Assembly (NCBI GenBank): GCA_009193005.1
Contig: SDWI01000365.1
Span: forward strand, 57,403-121,402
Direction: 5' to 3'
From: Lamellibrachia luymesi
Taxonomy: Eukaryota; Annelida; Polychaeta; Sabellida; Siboglinidae
DNA: 64,000 nt
In this document: in pieces, positions 46,690 through 62,581 of the stretch
Position numbering within the stretch: position 1 is the first letter of the stretch
How the letters are laid out: every line of letters starts with the position of its first letter
Position numbers and translations under genes: made by a program
The notes under the pieces: model-generated
Database searches by the model: none
What the model saw: the letters and a program-made list of their open reading frames with translations, nothing else
What the model was told of the DNA's origin: nothing

Positions 46690-46923
46690 CTGTCAGTCTC
46701 TGTGCGTGCATGCGTGCTTAACGCTTTTCTGGGGGTTCTGCCAAAAAATGTGGTTGCACATATAACAGAGTCGTACTGCGAAGATGTTTACGGGAATAAA
46801 TATGAAGGTGTGCTTTGTTGACAAACCTGCAGTGAATAAGCTGATAATTATATACAAGATACAAGCGCTGACGATAGCCGCCAATAATCCGAGTTGTAAA
46901 GGTAGCAGTGCGAATCGGGCCAC
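46690..46923 (-). CDS. Unassigned hydrophobic open frame, possible first exon
   Basis: It reads MARFALLPLQLGLLAAIVSA then CILYIIISLFTAG, like a signal anchor, followed by a GCAG/GTTTGT donor-like site at about 46827. No downstream exon is found on this strand, and no family is recognised. It is weak. Confidence 0.15.
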
Positions 46924-47164
46924 AATGTAGTCTACTCGGCCCTGCTCGGAACTCGTACTCTCTTATTAGCCACTAAGCCCCAATAATAACCAAGTGTTAG
47001 CGTATCAAATGTCTATTGAATGCACACACGGTTGTATTCGACTACTCGTGGACCGTATCGAAATAGTCGACGTTCGGGTCGCGTGTCTGCATGCACTGCA
47101 GGCGTGCGTTCGTGACTGTGAAGTATGCCTTAAACATTTACATGAGTTATGAAGAACGCCTAAA

Positions 47165-47535
47165 AAGTGTTGTTTAACAACACTAAAGACAAGGAAGTTG
47201 AGAAGATATAAAATTTACGCTTTTAAGATATTGAATGGATATTGAATATTTTTCTCGCTTAAGAAAGAGGACACGAGTTGACATTAGTGAAGCATCAGTA
47301 GACTGTATATCCGAAAGTACTTGTTCTCACAGAAGAGAATACACTAATGGGACAGATTATCTACAGATTGTGCTAGCAGCATTATAATGTTTAAAAACAA
47401 AATTTTACAAATAATATCTGAGAAGGGCGAGTTGCATGTAGGTGAACAATTGTTGGATTCTCAATAAACCAATGGCTTCCTTTGTCTACTTGCCATCTGC
47501 CATGGATGGCAATCTTGTTACATCTTGATATTCCT
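47165..47535 (+). mobile_element. CR1-like LINE 3' fragment, decayed
   Basis: It contains AACACTAAAGACAAGGAAGT, GAATATTTTTCTCGCTTAAG, the coding end and the 3' UTR words CAATGGCTTCCTTTGTCTAC and GATGGCAATCTTGTTACATC. Many indels. Confidence 0.8.
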
Positions 47536-49011
47536 CGGAGAAGAAGGAACCCGTTAACAACCAAGTCACGTGATGTTACTAGAGACAAAATATGCTTGCT
47601 TAGAAACATTGTATGAAGGATCAGAACTTGGACTCAATGTCATGCTGAGAGAATTTGCCCCGAGTTCATGATTACGGAGAGTGATATTAATGGGAAGAAG
47701 ACTAGTTAATATGGTAGATGTGTTGGGGGGGGAGTCCGGTGGAGAACTGAAGAACTATCAAAGGCCAAAAAAGTTGGATAATTGTTTAGCCAATAGAAAG
47801 AAGCTGGACCTGACAAAGAACGCGCGAAGAAGCCACGGTTTTTACATTTTCATACAGGACAACGAATATATTGGCCATACGCGATGGTTTGGTTATAGAC
47901 AAGGTTTACTATTATAGCTTTGTGCTAAAGGAAAGCATCGGCAGTATATGTCATATCAGGCACACTTTATCGCCAATGATAATATACAGCCTAATACATT
48001 TCAGGTTATGTTTATATCAGTGTTGAATATAATATTATATGGTCCATAAATCTTGCCCACTAAGTTTCGCCGGCACATTTATTGGCCTACTACACGCGTG
48101 TTAGCATTACGTTATGTTCTATTACGCGTAAGTGTTTCAATACGGCCCCTGAGTTGATGAATGCATTGCCGTTCAACTCCGTGCAACAACGATCGGCCAG
48201 CCAGCCGTATCTTCGCTGGTCTCCTTGACGACAACCTTGTCGCTACATTGACTCTATTATGAAGTCGACGGAAGCACACATTAGTTACTGCTAAACTTGC
48301 ACTGGTTTCGTGCAGTTTAACTAGTCAGTTGGATTGTAACTCTTACCACAAGTAACACGACTTCAGAGTTTCGGCATTCACTCGGTTGCAGACCGGCCTG
48401 GGACACCCCAATCTAGGCCGCTGAATGCAGCCACAAGCACATCGGCTTGCATCGGGTGAGCAAACGATCGGACTTTCGTATAAGCTTGCCTACTTTCCAC
48501 ATATGTTATAGGCTTAACAGTATGACGCCAACATAACCTTTAGTAGAAGTAGTGTGAGGGATTTCGGGGTGAATTTGGACTGTCGGCCTGCATCACCAAG
48601 TGAGTAACCAAGCATCGATTGTTTCAGTCGTAACAAACAGAAGAATCGCAGATCGTATTTGCAAACTGATCCTTGCCATTCGTGTTTCTTCTGTTATGAT
48701 CTCTGAAAAGAGTTGGCGTTTAACAGAAGGTGTATACCAACAGGCATACGATTGTTGTGTGTTTGTTATTGTTGACATTGTTGCATTAACCACGTTAGTG
48801 AGAAGAACATGCCACTTAATGACTGCGTACTGTAACCGTCAGTGTCTTGATACGACATGTCTGTCACACTGCTCGACGAGTTGCCCTGCGGGAAGCGCGC
48901 GACTGGCGTACGGGTTGTTTGGGGGAATGGTTAGGTTCTTTTTTTGGAATGGTTATATGTTCTGGAAAAAGTGTTCTTGGCAGTGATAGACGTGTATCTC
49001 TCTAGTCATGC

Positions 49012-49012
49012 A

Positions 49013-49103
<91 letters not shown>

Positions 49104-49107
49104 TGGG
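49012..49107. repeat. GCGT tetranucleotide microsatellite
   Basis: About 23 perfect GCGT units; a second tract occurs at 62894-62981. Confidence 0.98.
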
Positions 49108-49337
49108 TGTGTGTACATGCCCGTCCCCAGGGAGTGTTTTCATTTTCCAGAAATCATCCCAGAAATCCCCGATTGATTGTATACGTTCGAACCCCCATTT
49201 TCAAAACCACGAGGACAGGCATGATAGGCAAACTATACAATTATGTTATGGTGAACATAATCTGATGGCCTTGTTGAGCCTCATTCAAGTAGTCAGCCCA
49301 TTTGACAACACAATATCAAGACAATACAATATCAAGC

Positions 49338-52620
<3,283 letters not shown>

Positions 52621-52714
52621 TGAAGAAGTGGATCGGCTTTGTTCCACTTGCCGTATCAATCAACAATCTTTTATTCGATCCTATGCTTGCAAATGGAAAT
52701 AAATTACTAGTATC

Positions 52715-53090
52715 ATAATTACGTCCTACTTGCAAAAATATCCATACTCCGGAAAGGATAACTTAGTAGTTCGATTGCGACTGTCACGATAACAACATAA
52801 ACACATTTAGAATACACAACATTATCATATAAATGGTACTTGGTACTTGGTACTTGGTACTTGATGCTGCCAATCAATATCTTGATGACTTCTTTCGAAC
52901 TCTCGAAATTGCAACACTGACGGTTATAGTAACGTCTAGCAAAGTTTTGCCCTTGTTTTACGTAACTTTGGACGATCGTAGAAAACTTCGTAGACAGGGT
53001 AATACTGGGTTATAGCATAACATAAATAAAAACATTCAAACATACATATGCTTGCTGGATTGTAGTAAGATCATATTCGTATGTTCACAG
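52715..53090. repeat. Interspersed repeat shared with 25130-25690
   Basis: GATAACTTAGTAGTTCG, GATGCTGCCAATCAATATCT and AGTAACGTCTAGCAA match the 25.1 kb copy. It includes a (GGTACTT)n microexpansion near 52832-52860. The copy ends just before the SHIPPO start codon. Confidence 0.75.
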
Positions 53091-53106
53091 ACGCTGATCT
53101 CCTAAC

Positions 53107-56100
53107 ATGGACGGCAACGACACGGCCCCGGCCGGTGAAGCCGACTCCGTGGTGGACGATAATACGGGTCGTCCCACCACTAATGACAAAGAGACGATGA
53201 CCAAACCAGGATCAACTCCAAACAACTCCAATCGCTCGCCAACCAACAGCGCCACGATACCTGAACAGGAAGCCGGCACAGCGAATGCCGACGAACCACC
53301 GGCGACTGATCCGACACGTTCAGGTATAGGGGCCCACTGACTAACGGGGAGAACGTTCATTAGAGATCTTCACGGTTCGAAGATCATTTTGGGTGGAGGA
53401 TTGAACAGAAACCGATCAACCGTGACGATCTCTTGAGGACGTTCGCAGTTGAACACAGCCCGAGTATTGTACTTAAAGCCTGCGTGATATGTGAATGTTT
53501 ACTACAGTAGGATGAACGAGGAAATGTTCACGGATATGTATTCTCTTGACTTGACTTATTTGACTTAAATGCATATTGACCCCTCGCTGTCCTCCGGGAA
53601 GTTGCACCCATCCATCCCATTCTATGTACGAAGGCGCTCTGCTGTCAACAGCGGGAGCCCAGTATCACTACTGATTTGCCTAATGATGTTATCGCTTTGC
53701 ATACGGCAAACGTGCCTATACCACCTGAGTCTTCTGTGTCTGACGACATCTGTGATGGATTCAGGGGTGAATGTGTCCTCTCTGATGTTGATATTTTGTA
53801 ACCTGTCCTGGTAACACCTCTGAAAGCTCGCAAGCAGCGCATCTGTAAACACCTGGTAACACCTCTGAAAGCTCGCAAGCAGCGCATCTGTAAACACCTC
53901 AACAATGTATGTGTCCTGTAATCGCAGCGTCCAAGCCTCTGCATCAAAGATTGCAATTGGCAGTATAAGGGCCCCGATATATGGGCCCCAGTATACGGGC
54001 CTCAGTATAAGGGCTCCACATAACCAATATCCTAAGGTCGATGTAATTCGAAATGTCGTAGGGAGTGGGTCTGAGGCTAAACAACGTCGGTGTGTTGTGA
54101 TCATTCTTATGTGTATCGATATTCATAATCGCACATCACTCACGAACGGTTCCAGGTGAAATCCGTGTTCCCGTGCATTACCCGTCTGACTCCCCGGTCT
54201 CCCAGAAGACGGGGGACGGGAAGCCGAAGGTGCTCGTGCCGCGGTCGGCCGAGATCCGTCAGCTGGCGCCCCCCGAGGAGCAGGAGCTGATAGACAGGCG
54301 GTCCATGCAACGATCTCGCCTGGCGGCAAGAAAGCGATACCCACAACAGATGCTCAAGCTCTCCACCGTTTCCATGTCTTCCAGGTAGGTCTACTCAATT
54401 CAAGATAGAATGTATTTAAATAGCAACACGTTGAAAACCGTGCACCGATGCCCGTTTACAGGAGCGATTTGTATCCAATTATGTCGTATGACGCGGTTTC
54501 GCAGTGTTTGGATACTGTGAGTGCGACCTTTTAACTGGCGCCAATCCCCAGTTGAACTTTGGTGAAAGGTCACGACCAGTCCGGCATGTGTCGGTCGCGG
54601 CGGTCGCTGATTCTCGTAGAATTTGGTCATATACACAAATTGGCCCCACGAATCGGTCTCGCGAGGGTGTTTATACAAGCGATTTTGGTCCGATTGCGTC
54701 GTACGACACGGTGCCGTATGACATAATCGGATACTATCGGACCAAAATCACTTGCATATACAGTTAATCGCTGTCTCACTGTAGGGACAGTCGCCATATG
54801 CGATATTCCCAGGACAGTCATGCAGCGATGTGTTGACGATGGTTAAGGTCCGTTCACACTAATTCTACGACACAGTGTCACCCATCAAGTTGGAAGCGTC
54901 TTTTCTTGTTGCTTTCAAGAAATGATGTGTCCAATTGGTTGGACGACATAGTGTTGTCCAACCAATAGGATAACGAATCTTTCACGTGAACGGGCCTTTA
55001 CTGTGTCAGTTGACATTGCGCACTGTTGGACGCCACCACTAGCTATGGAAGTTTTCGACACGTGACCGTCTATGCATGCAAATTTATCGCCAAATATATA
55101 CTGGTTTTCGACAGCCAATCATAAGGCTGGATTATTGTGACGTAGTAAGTTCTCTTCGAGCATGTGACACATAAATGCGGTCGCACCTTTGAACACCTAT
55201 TTCGATTCGCGACGAGTAAAAACCATAGTGTGAAAACATTTCTTCAGCATCTGCCTGCACGAGTATTTTTCTATTCAAATATGCCCGTTTCAATGTTCCA
55301 GGCAGTTAAATATCGATGTGTTTCCACGTCATCTTTCAGGGCAAAGTCGGCAACGAACAATCACATCTCGTACGTGATGGAACACCGGAAGCCACGTAAG
55401 GTGGTCACGTGGGACGAGGCGATGAATGCGAGGCCGCCGCTGCGCATCGACCTCGACGGCCCATCCATGTGTTCCTACTCCCCAAACAATAAACCTCTGA
55501 ACGAGACCAACTCACCCGTCTGGTCGTTCGGCCGGCGGACCTACGTCGAGAAAGGTGCGACGCGTCAGGCATAATGCCACGAAACCATATTAAACCGAAT
55601 CTTGTGAAATTTGGGAAATAAAAAAAAATCTTGTTAAATCTGGTTAAAGCCGTGGAAGTGTCTGTACTGGATTATGTTAGCATACGTGCAATTGATACTG
55701 TTACCCAACATACCTCGTACTAATAATTAGATAAAGAAACTTAGCTTCGAAATTATTAATGTACAGCCCACATGTTAAAATGTTGGCGAAGGCGAACCTC
55801 GTCGACGAAATAACCAGCAATGATTATGACACGATGGCGCCTAGTGAGAGTGAATGCCCAATACGTATCAAAAGCCAGTTTGTTTGTACATGTACGAATG
55901 TCGCAGTTGGTATGGACGCCATCATGCGCATTTGATGATGATGATGATAATGACGATGATGATGATTTATAGCGATTGGCGTCTCCTTCCAATATCTCCA
56001 GACACTTCGAGTCCAATGCTTTATGTTGCCAATCCTTGCTATTTGTCTTCTACCTATTTGTTTCTTCTGATGGTTCTCCTTCTACGCTGCTAAGCCGCAG

Positions 56101-56279
56101 GCTGTCGGGTCATATTTTCCAATGGCCGTCTTACTCCGTCTTTCTCTGCGTCCAACTTGTTCTGAACATCCTGCGCCACTAATACACACATCTCGAGTGC
56201 GTGTATGGGCGTTTCACACCCGCCTTCTTGAGTGTTGAAACTAGGATGTACACGTGTGAATTTTGGCCAAACATAAATT

Positions 56280-56350
<71 letters not shown>

Positions 56351-57419
56351 CGGTAATGTCGTGGACTGTTTCCGATCAATAGGGAGGGTGTAGTAGTTTA
56401 TATAATGTATTCTGTCAGCGGGTATCTTGGTATATCTGATAATGATAGTGAACAATAGTATTTAATAAACAGAACCAGGGTGACGTTTCAACTCCGATCA
56501 ACCTAAATCGGACCAAATCACAACTCGACATATATACCGTTCTATTTACTACAGTACAGGTATAAACCTGTATTTCAGTTCATATCACACAGCTACTGCA
56601 TGGTAATTGCACGACTGAAAATATGGCATTGTTGCTGGTTCAAGTAATTGTACTGTTTATACATAGGCCTACTTATTTCTTTTTACCGCGCACTGCTAAC
56701 TAGTGTTAAATGTATTTAACCACCCGAGTAGTTGTAGAGTCTCTTACAATGTTTAATGGGTCGTTGGGTCCGCAGGCTTACGCTGTGCTGCAGGAATCAA
56801 TGCTTGTTTAGGTGAATAGTTCCAGTGGTATGGGGTAGGAGATCGCACGCGAAGTTGGACTGCAGTAATCCAAGACAGTTTTTATGGTCCTTATTCGTTG
56901 TCTTGGGACTATTTTGTATCCATTTGTAGGATGTTGCACATTATGACGAAGAAGAAGATAAATAATTGTTGAACACGCGAAACATAACATTGAAATCGGT
57001 GTTATTGTAGTCTGTTTGACATAACGTACATAGGTGTCAACGTACATAGGTGGCAACGTACATAGGTGTCAACGTACATAGGTGTCAACGTACATAGGTG
57101 GCAACGTCTGCTCACGGGAAAGCGGGAGAAGCGGGAAACATAATCTCTTTCTTTAGCGCAAGTACTCGTATTCTTTTTACGGGTCGCCATTTTGACTCGC
57201 CGTTCTTCGTCCACGGTGAACGCATGCGGGGTGACATGCGTGGTGACATGCGGGGTGACAAGCGAACCACTGGAGACCAGAGAAATAACACGAGCCTAGA
57301 ACGGCCTTGTCCGCAGCAAATAGAACGACCGATTTTACCGTTAAAAGTAGCTTTTCGAAATTTACAATACAGCTGGATATATCGCCCCAAAACTGTGTCG
57401 CAGTAAATGTTGACGCATA

Positions 57420-57460
<41 letters not shown>

Positions 57461-60400
57461 ATATATATATATACATAGCACAGCCGGTGTTGTGTGTCTT
57501 GTGGTTGCAGAAGGAGGAACGCGGACATCATGGGCGAAGACCTGGTTTCAAGACCCGGATGTTTGGTGCCAGAAGACGGACTTCTCCACGGACCAACAGG
57601 TTCGTAGACAGAGTCAACGGCCCCAGTAGGGGTACAGAACTAGGCATTTGAAAACGTACGTTTTCAGAGCAAACTTGGAACCGTATAAAATGCGCTAATC
57701 AGGGCAGTAAAAACTTATTTCATGTCCGTATGCATTCTTTTATGTAGGGGAGACCGGGGCTAGTTGTTACAATTTTCAGTTAAAATTACTTTTTTGTGAA
57801 AAGTATGTTAGATGCATTATTTCTGTCAACGTACACATTAAATGTATTATTCGTGCTAATCAAATGTATCATAGCATTGATATTCCGCATTACAGTTAGG
57901 TAGATATGTGAAGTTTCCCAGGCGCGGTCGACTGTAACAACTAGCCCCGTAAGCGGAGCAATTTGTTACATCATACGGGGCACGTTGTTACAACAAAGAA
58001 CGTCTGGATCGCAAAGCAAGTGTCACTCGTACATGCTATTGTTAATATATTAATTGGATCATACACACTTATGCATCTTATTCATAGTGTGCATAACACT
58101 GTAGGTGTTCACAGCTTCATATGTTAAGCTTTTCATTTTTAGTTACCAAAGGTCACTCATTCCCCGGATTCTTACATTCTTTCAGTCATTATCAGCACAC
58201 AACTCGCTGGCTGAGCCATAGGTATGAGTCGCCCGAGCGTTGTTACAGTTGTAACAACTTACCCCAATACAATTGTAACAACTTGCCCCAAACACATTTT
58301 TTTTTGTATTTGAACGCACGTAGACGATAACAAATCCTGAATTTCAGTTTAACTTCTACTTGGCGTAACCCATTGTACTATATAGTAGACATGCTTCAAG
58401 TTTCATTAACGAAGCATAAAAGGTGGCTGCGTGAGATGATATTATGTGGCCTTACCAAAAAACGTTTAGGTGGCTAAAAGACATAAAAATTATGTGTGCT
58501 ATGTTTTCGTAAACGACTATGTAGCAACTTGCCCCTGTATACAACTAGCCCCGGTCTCCACTGTATGGCTAAAATTACAATAGCCATGCATAAATAATTG
58601 TGATGATAACCGTAACATCACGTGACGTCGTGCTCCAGTTGATTTACGAAAATGCCGCCCACTAGTCACAATAAACGTACTCATAATCAATTATTTGGAG
58701 CACGTTGCTTTTGCTTCTTGACGCCAATTAACAAGATTTAACAACATTGCCATCCAAGCCAAATGCTCAGATGGCAAGTGGACAAGGACGCCATTGGCTT
58801 ATCGAGAGTCCAACAATGTTCATCTACGTGTAACCCGCCCTCCTGAGATATGTGTCAACCTTGTTTTTAAACATATTCACGCAGCTAGCAATTACACAAT
58901 ACGTAGACAATCTGTTCCATTCATTTATTGTTCTCTGTGAGAAAAAGTAGTTCCTGATATCCAATCTACACTGATCCTTTACTAATTTTACCTCATGTCC
59001 TCTAGTTCTACTATCTTTCTTGAGTGATAAAAACATATTTCTGTCAATATTTTCATGCCCATTCAATATCTTTAACACTTCAATATGATCTTCTCTTAAC
59101 CTCCTTGTCTCTGGAGTTGTTAAACCACATTCGTTCAGGCGTTCTTCTTAACTAAGGTCTCTCAATTCTGAAATAATTTTAGTTGCCCTCCTCTGTGTGC
59201 GTTCAAGCGTATCTATACCCTTCTTACGACCCTAGATGGTATGTCTCGGAATACGCTTGTGAAACGGCTAGTGCGTGTCAGTTTTCATCCTTCTGACTGA
59301 TACCTTTTTCAGTTGAACAAAATGTTGTTCAGTGTGACGACCTTGTCTGTCCTAGTGGCCGTCGCCCGTCCACTACCCGCTGAAGCCCGTGCTCGGGCCT
59401 CAACACGTCTCGTCCCACGTGGCTCCCGCACACTCGATCGGCATTCGACGCTCGCTACGCATCAACAAATACGGTAGTTCTCATGAAGTACTATTCTGTG
59501 TGTCTGTTGGTGTGTTTGGAAGGAAGTACTCGTGCTAATACCAAATCGATTTCCAATTGTGAAGTGGGAAGGTTTAAGGGTCAGGTTAATTAAAACGATA
59601 TTGAGCGCTCATTTGTTTAAATAAGACGTCGGATATCAAGAAGAGACGTATTGTAAATACCAAAATTAAAATGCATACATTTATATAAATTAATGTTTAG
59701 CCTGTTTAGATGTACTTCATGTTATAACTGACTATATTAAAACAGTAACACGGGATTAGTCAAGACGGTGTTTCAATGCTCCAAAAGTTGCCTTTCGCTG
59801 CGTGGACTGTTGAGCAAGACATTGTGATCGTAGCTGTTGACATGCCGGCACACCGGTGCAGACGTACTAACATACAACGTGATTTACATACATGTATCTT
59901 TTATAACAATGTTCGCCTTTGTGACCAGTTTATGTTTTACCTTCGCATCGATTATTTAGTGATTCAATATTGCCCGATGTAACAATAAGGTCGTTCCTCG
60001 CCAGGTTCCGAGAACGAGCCCGCCCCGAACACGTATAACCAGCTGAAGGGCAAGGCGGTCTTGTCCCGTACGTTCCCGTCCTTCACCCACGGTCTCCGCC
60101 GACACGGCACGGTTCTCTGGTCGTCCACGCCGGGTAAGTGACACGTGGTCTCCGCCGACACGGCACGGTTCTCTGGTCGTCCACGCCGGGTAAGTGACAA
60201 GTGGTCTCCGTCGACACGGCACGGTCCTGTGGTCGTCCACGCCGGGTAAGTGGCACGTGATCTCCGCCGACACGGCACGGTCCTGTGGTCGTCCACGCCG
60301 GGTAAGTGACAAGTGGTCTCCGTCGACACGGCACGGTCCTGTGGTCGTCCACGCCTGCACCTGCTCTCGCCTATTTTGGTAATATAGATGGACCTCGGCG

Positions 60401-62086
60401 TTTAAAAAACGCCGTCTGGTAAAATGTCTGCACTACGTTCGTTTTGGCGATGGCTTTGAGATCGAAATTCGAATACTCACTTGTATAGTCATTTTATTAT
60501 TAATAAAAAATAATCGGGACTGCCGTTAGATGAACGTTTTCTTCTGTTTAATGGTGCAATTAGCCTCAGGCCCAGGCATTCTATTCATTTAGTTTGATGT
60601 GTGGAAAGCTGGATAATAATATATATTTACTATTACTAGTATTAGTACAAAGCAGTGTATTAGTAAACAGAAACGATAGAATTGTAGGCTAAATGAGAAT
60701 AGCCGCCATTAATTCATATTTATCTTAGTGATACTAAGTCTACGCCAGGCATGGGTTAATTTCAATTGTTAATTGTTAATTTATTAATTGAATTAACTCA
60801 ATTAAATTAATTAAATTTATTTAATCAACTTTTCCAGAAAGGCTAATTTAATTTAATTTAATTTAGTTAATCAACTTTACCAAAAGGGGGTAATTTAATT
60901 TAATTGACAAATTCACAATTAACTTTCAATTAAGTGCTCATTTAACAGTTGATATTACTAAATAGTTCTCAGCCCTGTTATCCAGTTTTTTTTCCAGAAG
61001 GCCATCAGTCACTAGCCTGAGAGGGATCAGGTTGAGGTATGTGAGAATGGGAGGGATAACTTCACAGAGCACACAGACACTGTACTAACTGGGGTGGGCT
61101 GGTCATCCAGGCACCTATGAATTGGAGGGAAGGCCCAGACAATAGAATGTCCTCTGGTAGGGTGACAAGTTGTGGCTAATCGTGGCTTCTTTAAATCTCT
61201 GTTTAAAGTAACCATTTGGGGCTGGCAACTTGCAGCCAAGTGAACATATTGGGCCATTAGACCTAGACATCTATAATTGTTTTTACATATAACCGCTAAT
61301 GGGGAGATATAGAGAAGGTAACATAGCTTCAGTTTGGGATATTTTTACAGTGCAACTTAAATTAAAACATGCCAGTTCTAGTGATGCATAAAACATATAG
61401 TGTATACGCATTTAAATGCTAGTGTGTAAAGGGAAACCTAATGATTTAGTATGAAACAGGGCACAAATAACAATTTTGTGCATAGAAATGATGTATGTAG
61501 TTGCCTGGTTTTTTTAAGTTGATGGAGAATGCAGGAGGAAACCCCACACCTGCAAATCGTCAGCCACAACTGTTCAATCCTTTCAAAAAATTACATGTTT
61601 AAACATTTCTACCAACACATGATTTACTTGTTAATTGAATTAAAATTAATTGTTAATTTAATTTAATTGAAGACTTTGGAAGGTTGATTTAATTTAATTC
61701 AATTGACCTGAGAAATGTGTGAGGTTAATTTAATTTAATTTGAGAATTTCTGAGTTAATCGTAATGTAATTAATTAACTTTTCAAGTTAATTACCCCATG
61801 TCTGGTCTACGCTATTTTAACTTTGACCGAATATTAATTATTTGCGTTCCATTGGCGGGGTATAGACATTACTGGCCACATATTTCGGGACGTAAAAATG
61901 TATCAGGCTTATGTCGTAGTGTCCGAAAATGTTGACCCTCTCGCCGACTGCTTTCTGGTCGCAGACGTCACGCCCGGCCCAGGCGCCTACTCACCCCGGG
62001 AAGTCTACCGACATCATCCCGAATTCAGCATCAGGGGCGCGCGGAGAGAGAAGTCACACATATGGGGACCATTCGCCATGTTCTGA
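53107..62086 (+). CDS. Sperm-tail PG-rich (SHIPPO) repeat protein, 7 coding exons
   Basis: Exons: 53107-53323, 54156-54384, 55340-55554, 57511-57599, 59356-59473, 60005-60133, 61965-62086. The total is 1119 nt, 372 residues, with all phases matching. The N-terminus (1-72) is a Pro/Thr/Asn/Asp-rich disordered region. Later exons carry PG-rich repeat cores: GPSMCSYSP (189-197), PAPNTY (295-300) and PGPGAYSP (336-343), plus Tyr/Arg-rich linkers such as HSIGIRRSLRINKY. The C-terminus is SHIWGPFAMF. Proteins of the ODF3/CIMAP/STPG group are structural components of ciliary or sperm-tail microtubules, so a role in motile cilia or sperm is likely. I cannot pin down the orthologue, though STPG3- or ODF3-like is possible. 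An acceptor-like CACAG 22 nt before the ATG suggests an upstream non-coding exon. Several exons are notably GC-rich against AT-rich introns. Confidence 0.85.
53640..53985 (-). mobile_element. Non-LTR retrotransposon RT C-terminal fragment
   Basis: The minus strand reads AIFDAEAWTLRLQDTYIVEV, then RCYQDRLQNINIREDT and VVRHRRLRWYRHVCRM, typical of the end of a LINE RT. A 45-bp tandem duplication (VFTDALLASFQRCYQ twice) is internal. It is in intron 1 of the SHIPPO gene, antisense. Confidence 0.8.
53965..54015. repeat. 16-bp tandem repeat, GGGCCCCAGTATACG-like
   Basis: About three irregular units next to the LINE fragment. Confidence 0.75.
54480..54780 (+). repeat. Dispersed repeat (family of 28741 and 36720), with internal hairpin
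   Basis: AACTGGCGCCAATCCCCAGT and GTGAAAGGTCACGACC start the conserved part. The right part is palindromic: ATTTTGGTCCGATTG pairs with TATCGGACCAAAAT. Confidence 0.65.
54843..55000. mobile_element. MITE with GGTCCGTTCAC inverted ends
   Basis: The left TTAAGGTCCGTTCACACTAA and right ATCTTTCACGTGAACGGGCC plus TTTA are inverted repeats. About 158 bp, in SHIPPO intron 2. Confidence 0.75.
56283..56349. repeat. AT microsatellite
   Basis: An almost pure AT run of about 66 bp in SHIPPO intron 3. Confidence 0.98.
57018..57108. repeat. 16-bp tandem repeat, about 6 copies
   Basis: AACGTACATAGGTGTC/GGC units alternate. Confidence 0.92.
57105..57235 (-). repeat. Dispersed repeat (third copy, inverted; family of 29475 and 44025)
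   Basis: On the minus strand: GCGTTCACCGTGGACGAAGA, ACGGCGAGTCAAAATGGCGA, TTCCCGCTTTCCCGTGAGCA. Confidence 0.65.
57749..58559. mobile_element. DNA transposon, about 811 bp, with 19-bp terminal repeats and many internal GTTGTTACA motifs
   Basis: The ends GGAGACCGGGGCTAGTTGT and ACAACTAGCCCCGGTCTCC are perfect inverted repeats. Inside, at least five further words of the type GTAACAACTAGCCCC or its inverse occur (about 57931, 57976, 58240, 58267, 58523). No transposase is visible. It lies in SHIPPO intron 4. Confidence 0.88.
58720..59235 (-). mobile_element. CR1-like LINE 3' end
   Basis: The minus strand encodes MLKILNGHENIDRNMFLSLK and QCRLDIRNYFFSQRTINEWN and ends with RRAGYT, followed by the shared 3' UTR (GTTGGACTCTCGATAAGCCA; CTTGTCCACTTGCCATCTGA) and GTTAAATCTTGTTAA. 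It is collinear with the 38165 copy, 5'-truncated. Confidence 0.9.
60086..60352 (+). repeat. 56-bp minisatellite duplicating the SHIPPO exon 6 donor
   Basis: The unit GGTCTCCGCCGACACGGCAC continues to TCGTCCACGCCGGGTAAGTG and has period 56 bp. GGTAAGT donors are at 60134 (real), 60190, 60246 and 60302; a fifth unit lost its donor. About 47 nt of exon 6 is included in the unit. Confidence 0.95.
60746..61804. mobile_element. Non-autonomous hAT-like element, 1059 bp, with perfect 8-bp TSD
   Basis: The left end CAGGCATGGGTTAATT and right end TTACCCCATGTCTG are inverted. GTCTACGC flanks both sides (60738-60745 and 61805-61812). Subterminal regions are dense in TTAATTTAATT repeats. No transposase is seen. 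It lies in SHIPPO intron 6. Confidence 0.88.
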
Positions 62087-62512
62087 CGAATCGCTGACAG
62101 TTTTCGGGTAGAATCGTCGACTCTCTTCGATGTGTACATATGAAACGTTATTAAAAGAGAAATTGTTTGTTTTAACAGGTGGTTTTGCTGACTGGCTATA
62201 TGGCTGCTCACTATTAGTTAGCAATGTTTTGATGACTCGCGACTGACTGAAACCATCATTGTTATTCACTGCTCAATTCAGTTGCACAAATTAGTTCGTC
62301 ACGATATATATTATTTACCCTAGCTTCACTTATTTTTGTAACCTAGCAAATGCTAATGTAAAATACTTTATAGTTTCCTTAATTTACACCGGTACTCGGG
62401 TTGTTGTTATTTGTTTTATACACTCTATTATACATACATCTTTATAATGAGTATATATAGTCGATTCTCACAGACTGACAGCACATAGTCAACGTTCTTA
62501 CTTGCTTGCATT

Positions 62513-62518
62513 CAATAA
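62513..62518 (+). terminator. Candidate polyadenylation signal AATAAA
   Basis: AATAAA lies 427 bp after the SHIPPO gene stop codon and just before a 16-bp tandem repeat. It is the first canonical signal I noticed downstream. Use is not proven. Confidence 0.35.
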
Positions 62519-62581
62519 AGGATGTTGTCCCTAAAGGATGTTGTCCCTAAAGGATGTTGTCCCTAAAGGATGTTGTCCCTA
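62517..62581. repeat. 16-bp tandem repeat, 4 copies
   Basis: AAAGGATGTTGTCCCT is repeated four times without change. Confidence 0.95.

Noticed and set aside
48600..48986. 128-codon plus-strand frame in the intergenic region
   Set aside because: Mixed Cys-rich composition with no recognisable family, no splice context and no repeat explanation; chance cannot be excluded, so it is not annotated as a gene.
59312..59473. Alternative earlier acceptor for SHIPPO exon 5 (TTTTTCAG at about 59313)
   Set aside because: It gives an Ala/Arg-rich frame without PG-repeat character; the acceptor GTCCTAG at 59353-59355 gives WPSPVHYPLKPV in the right phase.
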